From contig NZ_CP011008.1 in NCBI RefSeq assembly GCF_001578185.1, forward strand, positions 2,942,001 to 3,006,000: a stretch of DNA of 64,000 bases. Reading direction: 5' to 3'. The position numbers and the translations under genes were made by a program. Below the pieces are notes generated by a model. The model worked only from the letters and a program-made list of their open reading frames with translations, was not told the DNA's origin and ran no database searches. This document shows positions 27,712 to 36,449 of this stretch, piece after piece. This DNA comes from Peribacillus simplex. GTDB lineage: Bacteria; Bacillota; Bacilli; Bacillales; DSM-1321. The first letter of the stretch is position 1. Each line of letters opens with the position of its first letter.

Positions 27712-28883
27712 GTCACCCCTTTAGATACATGTTGATCGTTCTTATTCCTGAACTCAAAAGGCGTCATTCCGACGACCTTTTTAAATAGCTTTGAAAAGTA
27801 GATTTCATCTTGATAGCCAAGCATGGTCGAGATGGAGTAAATGCTTTTGTCTTTTTGTTGCAGCCACGACTTTGCCTGTCTTATTCTAAGCTCCGTGATG
27901 TATTTGGACAGGGTCATTCCGGTCTCTTGCTTATACTTTCTTGAGATATGCTCGCGGCTTAAGAAGAAAACATTCGACAGCTTTTCCAGACTCAAATCCT
28001 CCATATAATACATGTCAACATAGGAAACCATGTCTTCCATGCGGCGAGCGGCATCTATTTCATCCAGACGGTGGATGGATCGGAAGTTTTGTTCCTCGAG
28101 CTTTTTCTGCAGAGCCTGAAACGAGGTCCTGATATCCGATAAAGTTTCGACCTGCTCTTCAGTTACAAGCCTTACAGGGATATCGAACTCCTGGCTGATC
28201 CATTCCTCAACGGAGAGCCATTGATCGCGAATGGTGATAACAAGGCAGAGGTTAAGATCCGTCTGCAAGGAAAACGCATTTCCTAATTTGCGGTCCGTAA
28301 GTTCACCTGAAAGCTTTTGGATATAGAGATCCGGATTGTGCATCTGGTAAAAGGAGAGCAGTGTCAGCTTATAGCCCTCCGATTCAGGAAGAAACTCGGC
28401 AAGGCTGATTGCATCTGAACGGCCCCCCAGGCATATCGCAGTGGCTAACTGGTTTCTCCGCAGTTTTTTCACATCTTCCAGCACTTCAGCATGTTCAAAG
28501 TCATCCTTCCAGGCTTGTACCGATTTTTCCAGTGTATGATTGAACGCCTCATACTCAATCGGCTTCAGCAGGTAATCAAAGCTGCTGTGCTGAATGGCTT
28601 TCCGCATATAGGAATAATCGTTATATCCAGTAATGAAAATAACTTTCCCCGGATAGGAAATGGAATCCAACCACTCAATCAGTTCGATTCCGCCCATACC
28701 GGGCATTTTCACGTCTGTAAAGATAATCTCAGGGCGTTCTTTCTCAATCAGTGATTTTGCCTCATGGCCATTTTTCGCTTCCAATAGCTTGGTGATGCCG
28801 TGAGTTTCCCACTGGCCTAAATGGCGTATGACGTCCCGCACATTGAATTCATCATCGACAATCAGTGCTCTCACCTTGTTCAT
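27708..28883 (-). CDS. AraC-type response regulator (YesN class)
   Basis: 391 residues. An N-terminal receiver (about 1-120) has IVDDE, the phospho-acceptor in IIFTDVKMPG (Asp56 by the annotated ATG), TGYNDY and LLKPI. A middle linker follows, and a C-terminal AraC helix-turn-helix pair (about 285-385) with SREHISRKYKQETGMTLSKYITELRI and YSISTMLGYQDEIYFSKLFKK. It should activate transcription when phosphorylated by the overlapping kinase. The annotated ATG touches its GGAG site; GTG nine bases on has better spacing. The likely target is sacB-levB, inferred from position only. Confidence 0.9.
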   Translation of the reverse strand: MNKVRALIVDDEFNVRDVIRHLGQWETHGITKLLEAKNGHEAKSLIEKERPEIIFTDVKMPGMGGIELIEWLDSISYPGKVIFITGYNDYSYMRKAIQHSSFDYLLKPIEYEAFNHTLEKSVQAWKDDFEHAEVLEDVKKLRRNQLATAICLGGRSDAISLAEFLPESEGYKLTLLSFYQMHNPDLYIQKLSGELTDRKLGNAFSLQTDLNLCLVITIRDQWLSVEEWISQEFDIPVRLVTEEQVETLSDIRTSFQALQKKLEEQNFRSIHRLDEIDAARRMEDMVSYVDMYYMEDLSLEKLSNVFFLSREHISRKYKQETGMTLSKYITELRIRQAKSWLQQKDKSIYSISTMLGYQDEIYFSKLFKKVVGMTPFEFRNKNDQHVSKGVT

Positions 28884-30682
28884 CTCCTTTCCTGAAGTAA
28901 GTCTTTATCCTTCCCAAGGTCGGTCTTAATCGGGATCCTCATACTGACGGAAAACCCTTGTCCGTCATTCGAATCTACTTTCATTTCTGCACTTGGTCCA
29001 TACCCTAGAAGCAGCCTGTCACGAATATTCTTCAGGCCTATATGTTCATGCGAATAAGTCCCTTCGTAAGGGGGTGTATAGATATGTTCCCGTAGAGTCT
29101 GAAGCTCTTGTTCCGTCAGACCCGGACCATCATTCTCTACAGTAAAGCACAGATCGTTTCCTTGTTTTTCACCATTAATGGACAAATGAGCGTTGCTGTA
29201 ACCTTCCTCATACGTGTGTTTAAAGTAATTCTCTGCTAGGGGCTGCAGAACCATACTTGGAATTGTCATGTCCAAAATGGACTCATCGATATTGACCGAG
29301 TAACTTACATTTTTACCAAAACGCTCTGTTTGAAGGGAGAGGTACGCTTTTGTATACTCAGCTTCATCCCTAACCCGTACCCATTGATCTGCCTGCATTG
29401 AGTAGCGCATCATTTTGGACAGCGAAGTCAGCAATTGATAGACCTTTGGTGCATTCGACCTGAGGGCAACAGCGCCGATGGATTGTAAAGCGTTAAACAA
29501 AAAATGAGGATTAACCTGTGATTTTAACGCCCTGAATTGGTTCTTCCTGTTTTCAATTTCAAGCTTATATTCACGGTCAATGTGGGAATTGATCCGGTTC
29601 ATCATGTCCTTCATGTGTGACTCCAAATGGCCAATTTCATCGCTTTTGGTATCATCAAAGGGGACATTCATATTTCCGCCTTCAATGGAGCGGACTTTGC
29701 TGCTCAGCCTCGTAATGGGACGGGTAATCCTATTTGAGATAATGCATATCATCAGCAAACCCAGTATTCCTACGCCGATGCCGACAAGGATATTGGTATA
29801 GGCGGTTTTCCTGACATCTTCAAATAAAGCCTGACTCGACATGACCTTAATCAATTTCCAGCCGTTCAGTGACCCTGATAACTCCTTTGATAAGATAATA
29901 TCGTCATCATGCCGGCTCCGATTCCCATCAAGACGTTGCTTTTCATCGGTAGGAAGAGGTTTTCCAATCAGGGCACGATCGTTTGCATACATGACGCGAT
30001 CTTTTGAATCAATAAGCAAAACAGAAGATTCGTCTCCCTGGACAAGGTTATTGCAAATGCGGGCGTACTCGCCCAAATCAATGTCGATTGTAATCATCCC
30101 AAGAAACTTTTTAGAAAGAACGTCTATAATTTTGTGGTGAAAAGTCATCACCATCGTTTTGTCCGATTTTGGAACAATGGCTGCATTATTGTAATTCTCA
30201 AGAGTGTGGGGCGGCTCAATCAAATATTGTGAGTCAGATGTATACAGCTGTTTGATCGGGTCCTGGTTAAGAAAATTCGGCTGATACCTGTGTGTGCTGA
30301 TCATTGCATTATAGACAGTAAATGACTCATTGTTTTTAGCAATATAGAAACGGATTTGCCGGAATTCTTTTCTCATTAGATAAAAGGTTTCGAGACTCTT
30401 TTTCATGGTCATAGGGCTGAAATAAATGGAGTCTTCGAAGCCATTATTAAAAATCCGAAACAGATCAGGGTTACGGTACAGAATATATGGAAAATCAACC
30501 ATGTCGTCAAAATACTGCTCCAGTTCATCCGCATTCTTCTGAAGCTGCTCCCGGCTGTTTTCAAGTTCATACTGCTCCACACTGTTTTTTGTATAAGTGT
30601 AGATGAAAAAAACGGACAGGAAATAGGGCAGAACGATGAAAATCAGCAGCATGATCAATAAACGGCTTTGTATACTTTTCAC
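28880..30682 (-). CDS. Membrane sensor histidine kinase (YesM class)
   Basis: About 600 residues from GTG at 30680-30682, preferred over a GTG nine bases upstream because AAAGGGGGTG then has correct spacing. A transmembrane helix (about 10-30), a long extracellular sensor (about 31-290, Cache-like) and a second helix (about 295-320) precede a HAMP domain (about 320-375). The His_kinase domain has phospho-acceptor QVNPHFLFNALQS, and the ATPase domain has LQPLAENYFKH and DGPGL and IGLKNI. Kinases of this class sense extracellular solutes, often with a binding lipoprotein. It overlaps the regulator gene by four bases. Confidence 0.9.
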   Translation of the reverse strand: MKSIQSRLLIMLLIFIVLPYFLSVFFIYTYTKNSVEQYELENSREQLQKNADELEQYFDDMVDFPYILYRNPDLFRIFNNGFEDSIYFSPMTMKKSLETFYLMRKEFRQIRFYIAKNNESFTVYNAMISTHRYQPNFLNQDPIKQLYTSDSQYLIEPPHTLENYNNAAIVPKSDKTMVMTFHHKIIDVLSKKFLGMITIDIDLGEYARICNNLVQGDESSVLLIDSKDRVMYANDRALIGKPLPTDEKQRLDGNRSRHDDDIILSKELSGSLNGWKLIKVMSSQALFEDVRKTAYTNILVGIGVGILGLLMICIISNRITRPITRLSSKVRSIEGGNMNVPFDDTKSDEIGHLESHMKDMMNRINSHIDREYKLEIENRKNQFRALKSQVNPHFLFNALQSIGAVALRSNAPKVYQLLTSLSKMMRYSMQADQWVRVRDEAEYTKAYLSLQTERFGKNVSYSVNIDESILDMTIPSMVLQPLAENYFKHTYEEGYSNAHLSINGEKQGNDLCFTVENDGPGLTEQELQTLREHIYTPPYEGTYSHEHIGLKNIRDRLLLGYGPSAEMKVDSNDGQGFSVSMRIPIKTDLGKDKDLLQERR

Positions 30683-30881
30683 AGGAGGCACCCCCTTTCG
30701 CAGAAGGCTCTTTTTTTAGTCTTCTCACTTTAGCATCCTAAAACTATATCAAATCAAAAAACCAAGTCAATCATGCTTAAGTAGGATTCGTGTAAGTGCA
30801 TGTATCGTTATATATCGCAGTTCGGGCTTATATTATGTTCTAATCTGCGCTGCGCCAGAGTTTTAAGAAGATAAGGCAAAC

Positions 30882-30912
30882 AAAAAAGCTGAAGACATCT
30901 TCAGCTTTTACA
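30882..30912 (-). terminator. Terminator after the permease remnant
   Basis: A perfect 11-bp stem AAAGCTGAAGA / TCTTCAGCTTT with a two-base loop and T runs on the minus strand. It follows the stop of the broken siderophore permease. Confidence 0.85.
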
Positions 30913-30936
30913 AAAATTGTGCTTTTTCTCCTACTT

Positions 30937-31404
30937 CTACATCAACAAATACATAATATAAGGAGCCCCTATTAAAGCGATCATAATCCCCGCAGGTATA
31001 CCTTTGGGTTCAAGTATGTTTCTTCCGATGGTATCTGCCAGAAGCAGCAGCCAGGCGCAGATCAGAATCGCTACCGGCAGGAAGAGCTGATTTCGAAATC
31101 CGACCAGAGCTCTTGCAAAGTGCGGAGCCCTGAGCCCGACGAAGGCGATGCCTCCTGTGACAAGGACAGCTGCTGCTGCAAGCGCAGCCCCCCCCATGGA
31201 AGGATGGCCCAAATGAAAGGCCAGTCTGCACCCCATATGTTCCCTGACAGCCAATTTGCAATAAAAATCCACCTTTTGGCGATCAGCAGATGAAATAAGG
31301 ACAATCACTAGACCTGAGAGGGCCATAGAAAATCCCACCCCGGTTAATTCAACTTTGACTGGCTGCCCGGAAATGGGAAATAAATATAAAAGTAAGCCTT
31401 TGTC
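30937..31404 (-). pseudogene. Siderophore ABC permease remnant (FecCD family)
   Basis: The C-terminus is unmistakable: GGIAFVGLRAPHFARALVG, FLPVAILICAWLLLLADTIGR and EPKGIPAGIMIALIGAPY. The upstream piece PVKVELTGVGFSMALSGLVI and ISSADRQKV is in the same frame. The segment NWLSGNIWGADWPFIWAILP lies in another frame, and the residues normally between it and the C-terminal part are missing. The N-terminal half is absent; the remnant ends beside a terminator hairpin into which an IS later inserted. It cannot make a working permease. Confidence 0.85.
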
Positions 31405-31417
31405 ACTTGAACTATAC

Positions 31418-31466
31418 CCCGGATAACGGACACACATAAAAAAGTGTCCCTTATCCGGGTTTTTTT
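31418..31466 (+). terminator. Terminator hairpin inside the IS left end
   Basis: CCCGGATAA plus GGACAC pair with GTGTCC plus TTATCCGGG, each arm with one unmatched base, followed by TTTTTTT. It stops transcripts entering from the left before orfA. The same structure is present in copy 2 (49014-49062). Confidence 0.8.
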
Positions 31467-31506
31467 ATGTTTCAATAGATGTAATGAGTATGGACGGAGG
31501 GTTTCT

Positions 31507-31932
31507 ATGAGTAAGAATATATATACTGAATTTCAGATTAAAGAACTTGAAAAGAATCCAAATATCATTAGTGCTTCCGAGCGATCTATTTCCTATAGTC
31601 CGGAATTTAAAACAAAAGCTGTTAAGGAATATAAAAAGGGGAAAGCCCCCTCTCAAATTTTCATTGACCAGGGAATTAATCTCGAAATAATTGGAAAGAA
31701 ACAACCCAAACGTTGTCTACAGCGCTGGCGTAGTACCTTTGAAAGGTTTGGTGAGGAAGGCTTCCTTACGGAACGCCGTGGAAAAGGAAGTACAGGACGC
31801 CCCACTTCCAAGCCACAGTCTGTAGAAGATCAACTTAGGAAGGCCGAGGCGAGAATCAAATTCCTTGAAGCAGAAAATGACTTCCTAAAAAAGCTGGAAG
31901 AGCTAGAAAGGCAGGCTCTGAAAAAGAAATGA
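31507..31932 (+). CDS. IS3-family OrfA (DNA-binding part)
   Basis: 141 residues from ATG at 31507, which has GGACGGAGGG upstream; a longer in-frame start at 31444 lies in the terminator hairpin and is rejected. A helix-turn-helix region (SPEFKTKAVKEYKKGKAPSQ, then IGKKQPKRCLQRWRSTF) is followed by a C-terminal leucine-zipper-like coil (LRKAEARIKFLEAENDFLKKL). OrfA binds the IS ends and regulates transposition. Its stop overlaps the orfB ATG, so OrfB is made by coupling or by -1 frameshift. Confidence 0.9.
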   Translation: MSKNIYTEFQIKELEKNPNIISASERSISYSPEFKTKAVKEYKKGKAPSQIFIDQGINLEIIGKKQPKRCLQRWRSTFERFGEEGFLTERRGKGSTGRPTSKPQSVEDQLRKAEARIKFLEAENDFLKKLEELERQALKKK

Positions 31933-32840
31933 TTCTAACTGCTGCTGAGAAGTTCTATCTGATTGAAAGGACGATCAGAATACACCAATTAAAGAAGGCT
32001 GTTTCTTATCTATGCAAATTGGCTGGTGTAAGTCGAAGTGGCTACTATGATTGGTTAAAGGCAGCTCCTTACCGTGAGCTTCGTGAAGAACAGGATGAAT
32101 TGGACATAGAATTGATCAGAAATATTTTCATCAGTAAAAAGGAAAAAGTAGGCGCCCTCCAAATCAAAATGATTATGGAGAATGACTACTCGGCCGTCAT
32201 GAATCATAAGAAAATCAGACGGTTGATGACAAAATATAATCTCCTAGCGAAAATCAGAAGGGCCAACCCGTATCGGAAGATGGCCAAGGCAACCAAGGAG
32301 CACCTTACTTGTCCAAACCTCCTTAATCGTGAATTCAATCAGGAGGTGCCAGGGAAGGTCCTGCTTACTGACATTACCTATCTTTATTATGGGAAAGGCC
32401 AAAAAGCGTATTTATCCTGCGTAAAAGATGCCGCCACAAAAGAAATCGTTACGTACCATTTATCTACTTCATTAGAAATGGATATCGTTTACGAGACTTT
32501 AAATAAGCTAAAGCAGGCTGTGTGTCACGAGTTCCATCCGAGTGCAATCCTTCATTCTGACCAGGGGTTCCATTACACCCATCCGCTATTTCAACGCAAA
32601 GTGAAGGAACTTGGGATAACCCAATCCATGTCCCGCAAGGGAAACTGTTGGGATAATGCGCCAATGGAAAGTTTCTTTGGCCACTTTAAGGATTTGGCAG
32701 AATATAAAACATGTACTAATTTAACGGATGTGAAGGAAGAAATTGATCGAGTTATTGAAGAATATAATGAACATCGTTATCAATGGGGGCTAAGGAAAAT
32801 GGCCCCAGTACAATACCGGGACCATTTATTAGCTGCTTAG
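31929..32840 (+). CDS. IS3-family OrfB transposase (DDE integrase)
   Basis: 303 residues. An N-terminal HTH_21-like region (LCKLAGVSRSGYYDWLK, KKEKVGALQIKMIM) precedes the rve catalytic core. The DDE residues are visible in LLTDITYLYY, ILHSDQGFHYTH and NAPMESFFGHFK. It cuts and joins the element ends, as OrfB or as an OrfAB fusion. No disabling change is seen, so this copy looks active. The stop lies 39 bases before the right inverted repeat. Confidence 0.93.
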   Translation: MILTAAEKFYLIERTIRIHQLKKAVSYLCKLAGVSRSGYYDWLKAAPYRELREEQDELDIELIRNIFISKKEKVGALQIKMIMENDYSAVMNHKKIRRLMTKYNLLAKIRRANPYRKMAKATKEHLTCPNLLNREFNQEVPGKVLLTDITYLYYGKGQKAYLSCVKDAATKEIVTYHLSTSLEMDIVYETLNKLKQAVCHEFHPSAILHSDQGFHYTHPLFQRKVKELGITQSMSRKGNCWDNAPMESFFGHFKDLAEYKTCTNLTDVKEEIDRVIEEYNEHRYQWGLRKMAPVQYRDHLLAA

Positions 32841-32920
32841 GCACTTTTTTATACTGTCCGTAAAATGGGGCACAGTTCAACTTTGGGCAAAGGCTCCTTT
32901 TTTGACGAGTTTCTTCTATA

Positions 32921-33155
32921 TTAATCTTTTAGAAATGTTAGCAACGCTTCATTAAATTCTTTTGGGGTGAGTTGCGTTTAATCCATGCGGACCACCCTTT
33001 ATTAGAGCGGGCTTACTACCAGGAATGGAATCAAATGTACGTTTTCCACTTAACTCAAAAGGTACAGTTTCATCAGAGTCACCGTGAATAATAAGAGTAG
33101 GTATATTGAACTTTTCCAAGCCCCTTCTAAAATCTGTTTTACTAAAGGCCGTTAT
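32921..33155 (-). pseudogene. Alpha/beta hydrolase C-terminal remnant
   Basis: The translation gives DFRRGLEKFNIPTLIIHGDSD, VPFELSGK and IKGGPHGLN, the C-terminal part of a haloperoxidase-like alpha/beta hydrolase with catalytic Asp and His loops. An extra C in the run near 32965 shifts the frame just before the last helix, which continues as FNEALLTFLKD in the neighbouring frame. The N-terminal two thirds, including the nucleophile Ser, are absent. Confidence 0.8.
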
Positions 33156-33376
33156 ATAATCGAGCTATCATCATCCCTAAAACAAAGAAAATGAAATCCT
33201 GCGAATAAGCAAGTATTTGTTAGAAAATCGCATTAAACTGATGAGTGGAAAAGAAAGAAAGAGGGATTTGAAAATAATATTGAAATATCCATAAAAATTA
33301 GACCCTTTATCTATAACCATTTTAAGATATGGCTGTTTTCACATACTTTGTTGCTATTTACCAGGTAGTGAGTTGT

Positions 33377-33504
33377 GGTTGATTTCCCCTCCAGATGCTC
33401 GCTTTCCTTGGTGCGGGCGGTGAGCCTCCTCGGCGTAAACGCCTGTGGGGTCTCACCTGTCCCGCTGCTCCCGCAGGAGTCTCGCACTTCCACTCCAATC
33501 AACC
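33377..33504 (-). repeat. Bacillaceae-type intergenic palindromic repeat
   Basis: A GC-rich 128-bp block with terminal inverted 8-mers (GGTTGATT and AATCAACC) and internal words GAGACTCCTGCGGGAGCAGC, GAGGAGGCTCAC and GAAAGCGAGCATCTGGAG on the minus strand. I recognise these from repeats scattered through Bacillus-group genomes and often mis-annotated as small proteins. The surroundings are much richer in AT. Confidence 0.7.
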
Positions 33505-33557
33505 TTAAATAGTTTCGTTTTAAAAACAACTATCTTTACGAAAAGAGCCTAAAATAT

Positions 33558-33590
33558 AAAACAGTGGGAAATGAATGCTTCCCACTGTTT
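33558..33590 (-). terminator. Terminator after the EamA remnant
   Basis: A perfect 12-bp stem AAACAGTGGGAA / TTCCCACTGTTT directly after the stop on the minus strand, followed by TATATTTT. Confidence 0.8.
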
Positions 33591-34130
33591 CTAACGTTCA
33601 GCTGGTGTTTTCATTAATTGTTTTGATAAGTTGACTGATCTAATTTCACTAACAAATGTAGAGCCTAATCGTAATATCCCACCCAGCATTTGAACGATTG
33701 TCATTTGTTCTAGCAAGATAATTGCAGAAATCAATATAGCTACAAACGGATCTACATAACTTAGTATAGCTATACTCTGCGTTTTTTATTTTTCCATACA
33801 AGGGAAAAATAACCAAAAACCAATCCCTGTATTGATGATCCCTAAAATTAAAATAAAAGGAATGGAAGAACTTAATACTTCAAAAATACCAAAGCCTTCA
33901 GTAAGGAAAACATATGGCATTAGAAGTAATGTGGTTGTTCCAAGCTGAATGATGGTCAGCTCTAACTTTCCCATATTTTTAATTAATTTATTTAAAAGCA
34001 ATAACGCTGCATAAAATGAGCTGCGATTAATCCAAAGGAAATTCCAATAATATCATCTGATCTGGATGCACTCACGCCTTTTCCTACAATCATTAACATA
34101 CCAATGATCGCTACAAATTTCGCTTTTCTT
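33591..34130 (-). pseudogene. EamA/DMT-family exporter remnant
   Basis: The second half of a drug/metabolite exporter can be read in two frames. A 71-residue piece holds TIIQLGTTTLLLMPYVFL and IPFILILGIINTGIGFWLFF; a C-terminal piece in another frame reads QSIAILSYVDPFVAILISA and IVQMLGGILRLGSTFVSE. The shift lies near 33785. Sequence at 34020-34130 is more degraded. About half of the ten-helix protein is gone, so it is not functional. Confidence 0.75.
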
Positions 34131-34155
34131 CAACATTTTAAAAAAAAACAACTTT

Positions 34156-35772
34156 CTATTTCTCCACTTTTTCCTTATTTCTTAATTTCTCCACTTTTTC
34201 GGGAGTTAGGGTGATGTCCCGGACAGGGGAAACTCTTCCCCACTCATCCTTGTGAACGATGTGTTTTCGTTCAAATTTGGTCGGAGTATCTATACCTGCG
34301 GCAGCTGCAAGGTTAAATAGCCCCTCGCGGAGGGAAATCACGTAATTGGCGACTCGGTATTGTTTTTCCTCAATAACCAGACCATCCTGCAACTTTGAAT
34401 CAGTTGTGGCTACTCCTGCAGGGCAATGGTTTGTATGGCAGATTTCAGCCATGATGCAGCCAACGCTAATCATAAAACCGCGGGCTATATTGACTAAATC
34501 TGCCCCCATCGCTAAAGCGACCGCCACTTTATCTGGAGAAGTCAGCTTGCCTGATGCAATCAGCTTGACCCTGTTACGTACACCATATTTTTTTAACATC
34601 TCATCTACAAGTGGCAAGGCTGACATAATTGGGAGTCCGACTGCATCTGCAAGCTCCTGATAGGTTGCCCCAGTTCCACCTTCTCCGCCATCCACCGTGA
34701 TAAAATCAGGTCCTTTACCTGTATCTCTCATGTTTTTCGTCATTTCCTCAAGTGCATCAAGATCCCCCACAACAATTTTGATACCGATAGGCTTTCCGCC
34801 TACATCCCTCATTCTTTCCACAAATTCGAACAATTCATTAAAATTCTTGAATTCATAGAACCGGTTAGGGCTATTGATCGTTTGGCCAGGTTCCACTAGG
34901 CGAATTTGGGCAATTTCTTCTGTCACCTTTTGCCCTTCAATATGCCCACCTCTGATTTTGGCACCTTGTGCCAGCTTAATTTCAAATGCCTTTACTTGCT
35001 CGATTTCACTTTTCTTCTTGAATTCTTCCCAGGAGAACTCCCCACCTGCTGTCCTTACTCCAAACAGTCCCGGACCGATTTGCATTATGATGTCGGGATT
35101 TCCGGAGAGATGATATTTGGAAAGACCACCTTCACCAGTATTCATCCATGTTCCTCCTGCAAGCCCTAATCCTCTCGACAGTGCAGTGATGGCATTCTCA
35201 CCGAGTGCACCGTAGCTCATTGCAGATTGTCCTACGAGCCCCTTTAATTTAAAGGGATTCCGGCATGTGTCCCCTCCGATTATGACAGCATCCTCGTCTC
35301 GTAAAAAGTACGGTTCTATTTGTCTATCTTCCCGCTTCTCCTTTCTGGTCAATAGACCTTCCTCATCTACTTCATATACCTTTGTATTGATTTTTTGGCT
35401 ATTATCTATTCTTAATTCTTCCCGGAGATTGGGAAACATACTATTTCGAATATAGTATCCAGCCTCATTGAAGTCACGTTCCGATCCAAATCCGATTAAA
35501 CGCTCCTTATATTTTCCTGCTTTTACAACATCCTCGAATTCCTTTCTTGAGAAAGGGGTGCCTTCATTATTATTTTCAAATAAATACTGCCTAAGTTCAG
35601 GTCCTATTTGCTCTGTCATGTATCTAATTCGGCCTATTAGGGGGAAATTCCTCAGGATTGAATGTTGTTTTTGTGTATCATCCTTTCGGTAAAAGTACGC
35701 TGCGGCCGCAACTGTCCCTAAAACGGCAGATCCTTTTAAAACTGTAGGAAGGTAATGTTTTAATTTGGACAT
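34156..35772 (-). CDS. yerD: FMN-binding glutamate synthase-like protein YerD
   Basis: 538 residues. A short N-terminal hydrophobic helix (about 10-28) suggests membrane association. The rest is the glutamate synthase central FMN domain: GQSAMSYGALGENA, TGEGG, the flavin-site HIEGQKVTEEIAQIR region, DFITVDGGEGGTGA, and C-IMAEI-C-HTNH-C spacing (C-x5-C-x4-C), the iron-sulfur ligand pattern of GltB. It lacks the glutaminase domain of real GltB, so it probably oxidises or reduces an unknown substrate using FMN. It forms a single gene between a broken exporter and an SDR gene. Confidence 0.88.
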   Translation of the reverse strand: MSKLKHYLPTVLKGSAVLGTVAAAAYFYRKDDTQKQHSILRNFPLIGRIRYMTEQIGPELRQYLFENNNEGTPFSRKEFEDVVKAGKYKERLIGFGSERDFNEAGYYIRNSMFPNLREELRIDNSQKINTKVYEVDEEGLLTRKEKREDRQIEPYFLRDEDAVIIGGDTCRNPFKLKGLVGQSAMSYGALGENAITALSRGLGLAGGTWMNTGEGGLSKYHLSGNPDIIMQIGPGLFGVRTAGGEFSWEEFKKKSEIEQVKAFEIKLAQGAKIRGGHIEGQKVTEEIAQIRLVEPGQTINSPNRFYEFKNFNELFEFVERMRDVGGKPIGIKIVVGDLDALEEMTKNMRDTGKGPDFITVDGGEGGTGATYQELADAVGLPIMSALPLVDEMLKKYGVRNRVKLIASGKLTSPDKVAVALAMGADLVNIARGFMISVGCIMAEICHTNHCPAGVATTDSKLQDGLVIEEKQYRVANYVISLREGLFNLAAAAGIDTPTKFERKHIVHKDEWGRVSPVRDITLTPEKVEKLRNKEKVEK

Positions 35773-35819
35773 TTTATCACCCTTTGCTTCTTATTTTTAG
35801 TGCAAGTTACTCGAGTAAT

Positions 35820-36449
35820 CTATAATCTTTGGAGTGCTTCATGAATCAGAATTTCTCCAGAAGTTACATGGAACGTTTTATTATATACTTCTTTAGTATC
35901 CAGCGCTTTGACCAATACAGAAGCAATATCCTCCTTTGGTATCTCGCCTTTGTCATGCACAATTGATGGTCCAGCTTCAACTTTACCTATTCCCGGCTTA
36001 TCCACAGGCATACTTGTCCGTATGACCGTATATGTAAGCTTTTCCTGTCTTAATAGCTCTTCTGAGTGGTACTTGACACCGTTTGTACTAGAATCTAAGC
36101 TCTCCATTTCTTTTTCTCCCATGGTGTTCATCAAAACAAAGCGCTTTACCCCATGTTTCTTAGCAGCCTCAACTGAGTCTATTACTGACTGATGGTCAAC
36201 CAGTATTGGTTTGCCCTCCCCAGTCCGGGGACTGGCGCTACTCAGGTAGATCACTGCTTCACAGCCTGAAAAAGCACTGGAAAAATCCCTTTTTTCCAAA
36301 GAAACTACATCTCGTGCTCCAAGTTTAACCATTTCCTCAACTTTATTTTCTGCTCCTACCAGTGCTACCGGGTTATGGTGCCTGTCTGCCAGCTGTTTTA
36401 CAACGTGCTCTCCGGTCATGTCCTCTGTTCCTATTACCAGAACTCTCAT
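35820..36449 (-). CDS. NAD(P)-binding SDR/NmrA-like protein (YhfK type)
   Basis: 209 residues. It is an atypical short-chain dehydrogenase: N-terminal strand VLVIGTEDMTGEHVVKQL (a variant of the GxxGxxG dinucleotide site), VIYLSSASP, FVLMNTMGE in place of the usual Ser/Tyr catalytic positions, KYHSEELLRQEKLTYTVIRTSM, and PKEDIASVLVKAL. These proteins bind NAD(P) and act as reductases or redox sensors. The full Tyr-x3-Lys motif is not obvious, so catalysis is uncertain. The ATG follows AGGGAGGTATTAAA. It may share a transcript with yerD 47 bases downstream. Confidence 0.82.
   Translation of the reverse strand: MRVLVIGTEDMTGEHVVKQLADRHHNPVALVGAENKVEEMVKLGARDVVSLEKRDFSSAFSGCEAVIYLSSASPRTGEGKPILVDHQSVIDSVEAAKKHGVKRFVLMNTMGEKEMESLDSSTNGVKYHSEELLRQEKLTYTVIRTSMPVDKPGIGKVEAGPSIVHDKGEIPKEDIASVLVKALDTKEVYNKTFHVTSGEILIHEALQRL

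Larger units (their letters stand above)
31408..32879 (+). mobile_element. IS3-family element, intact copy 1
   Basis: 1472 bp bounded by imperfect inverted repeats TGAACTATACCCC and TGAACTGTGCCCC (reverse). It has a 3-bp target duplication ACT (31405-31407 and 32880-32882). It carries orfA and orfB overlapping in an ATGA arrangement, with a possible slippery GAAAAAG just before. Removing it and one ACT restores a terminator: AGCCTTTG (31395-31402) pairs perfectly with CAAAGGCT (32888-32895), followed by CCTTTTTT. The insertion therefore lies in a hairpin loop. The subgroup looks IS150-like, tentatively. Its protein products are identical to those of copy 2. Confidence 0.92.

Noticed and set aside
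31071-31304. Separate 77-residue gene in the permease region
   Set aside because: It is the shifted middle part of the same FecCD permease (NWLSGNIWGADWPFIW), not an independent gene.
33311-33529. 72-residue minus-strand frame across the palindromic repeat
   Set aside because: Coding sense comes from the GC-rich repeat itself; no start signals.
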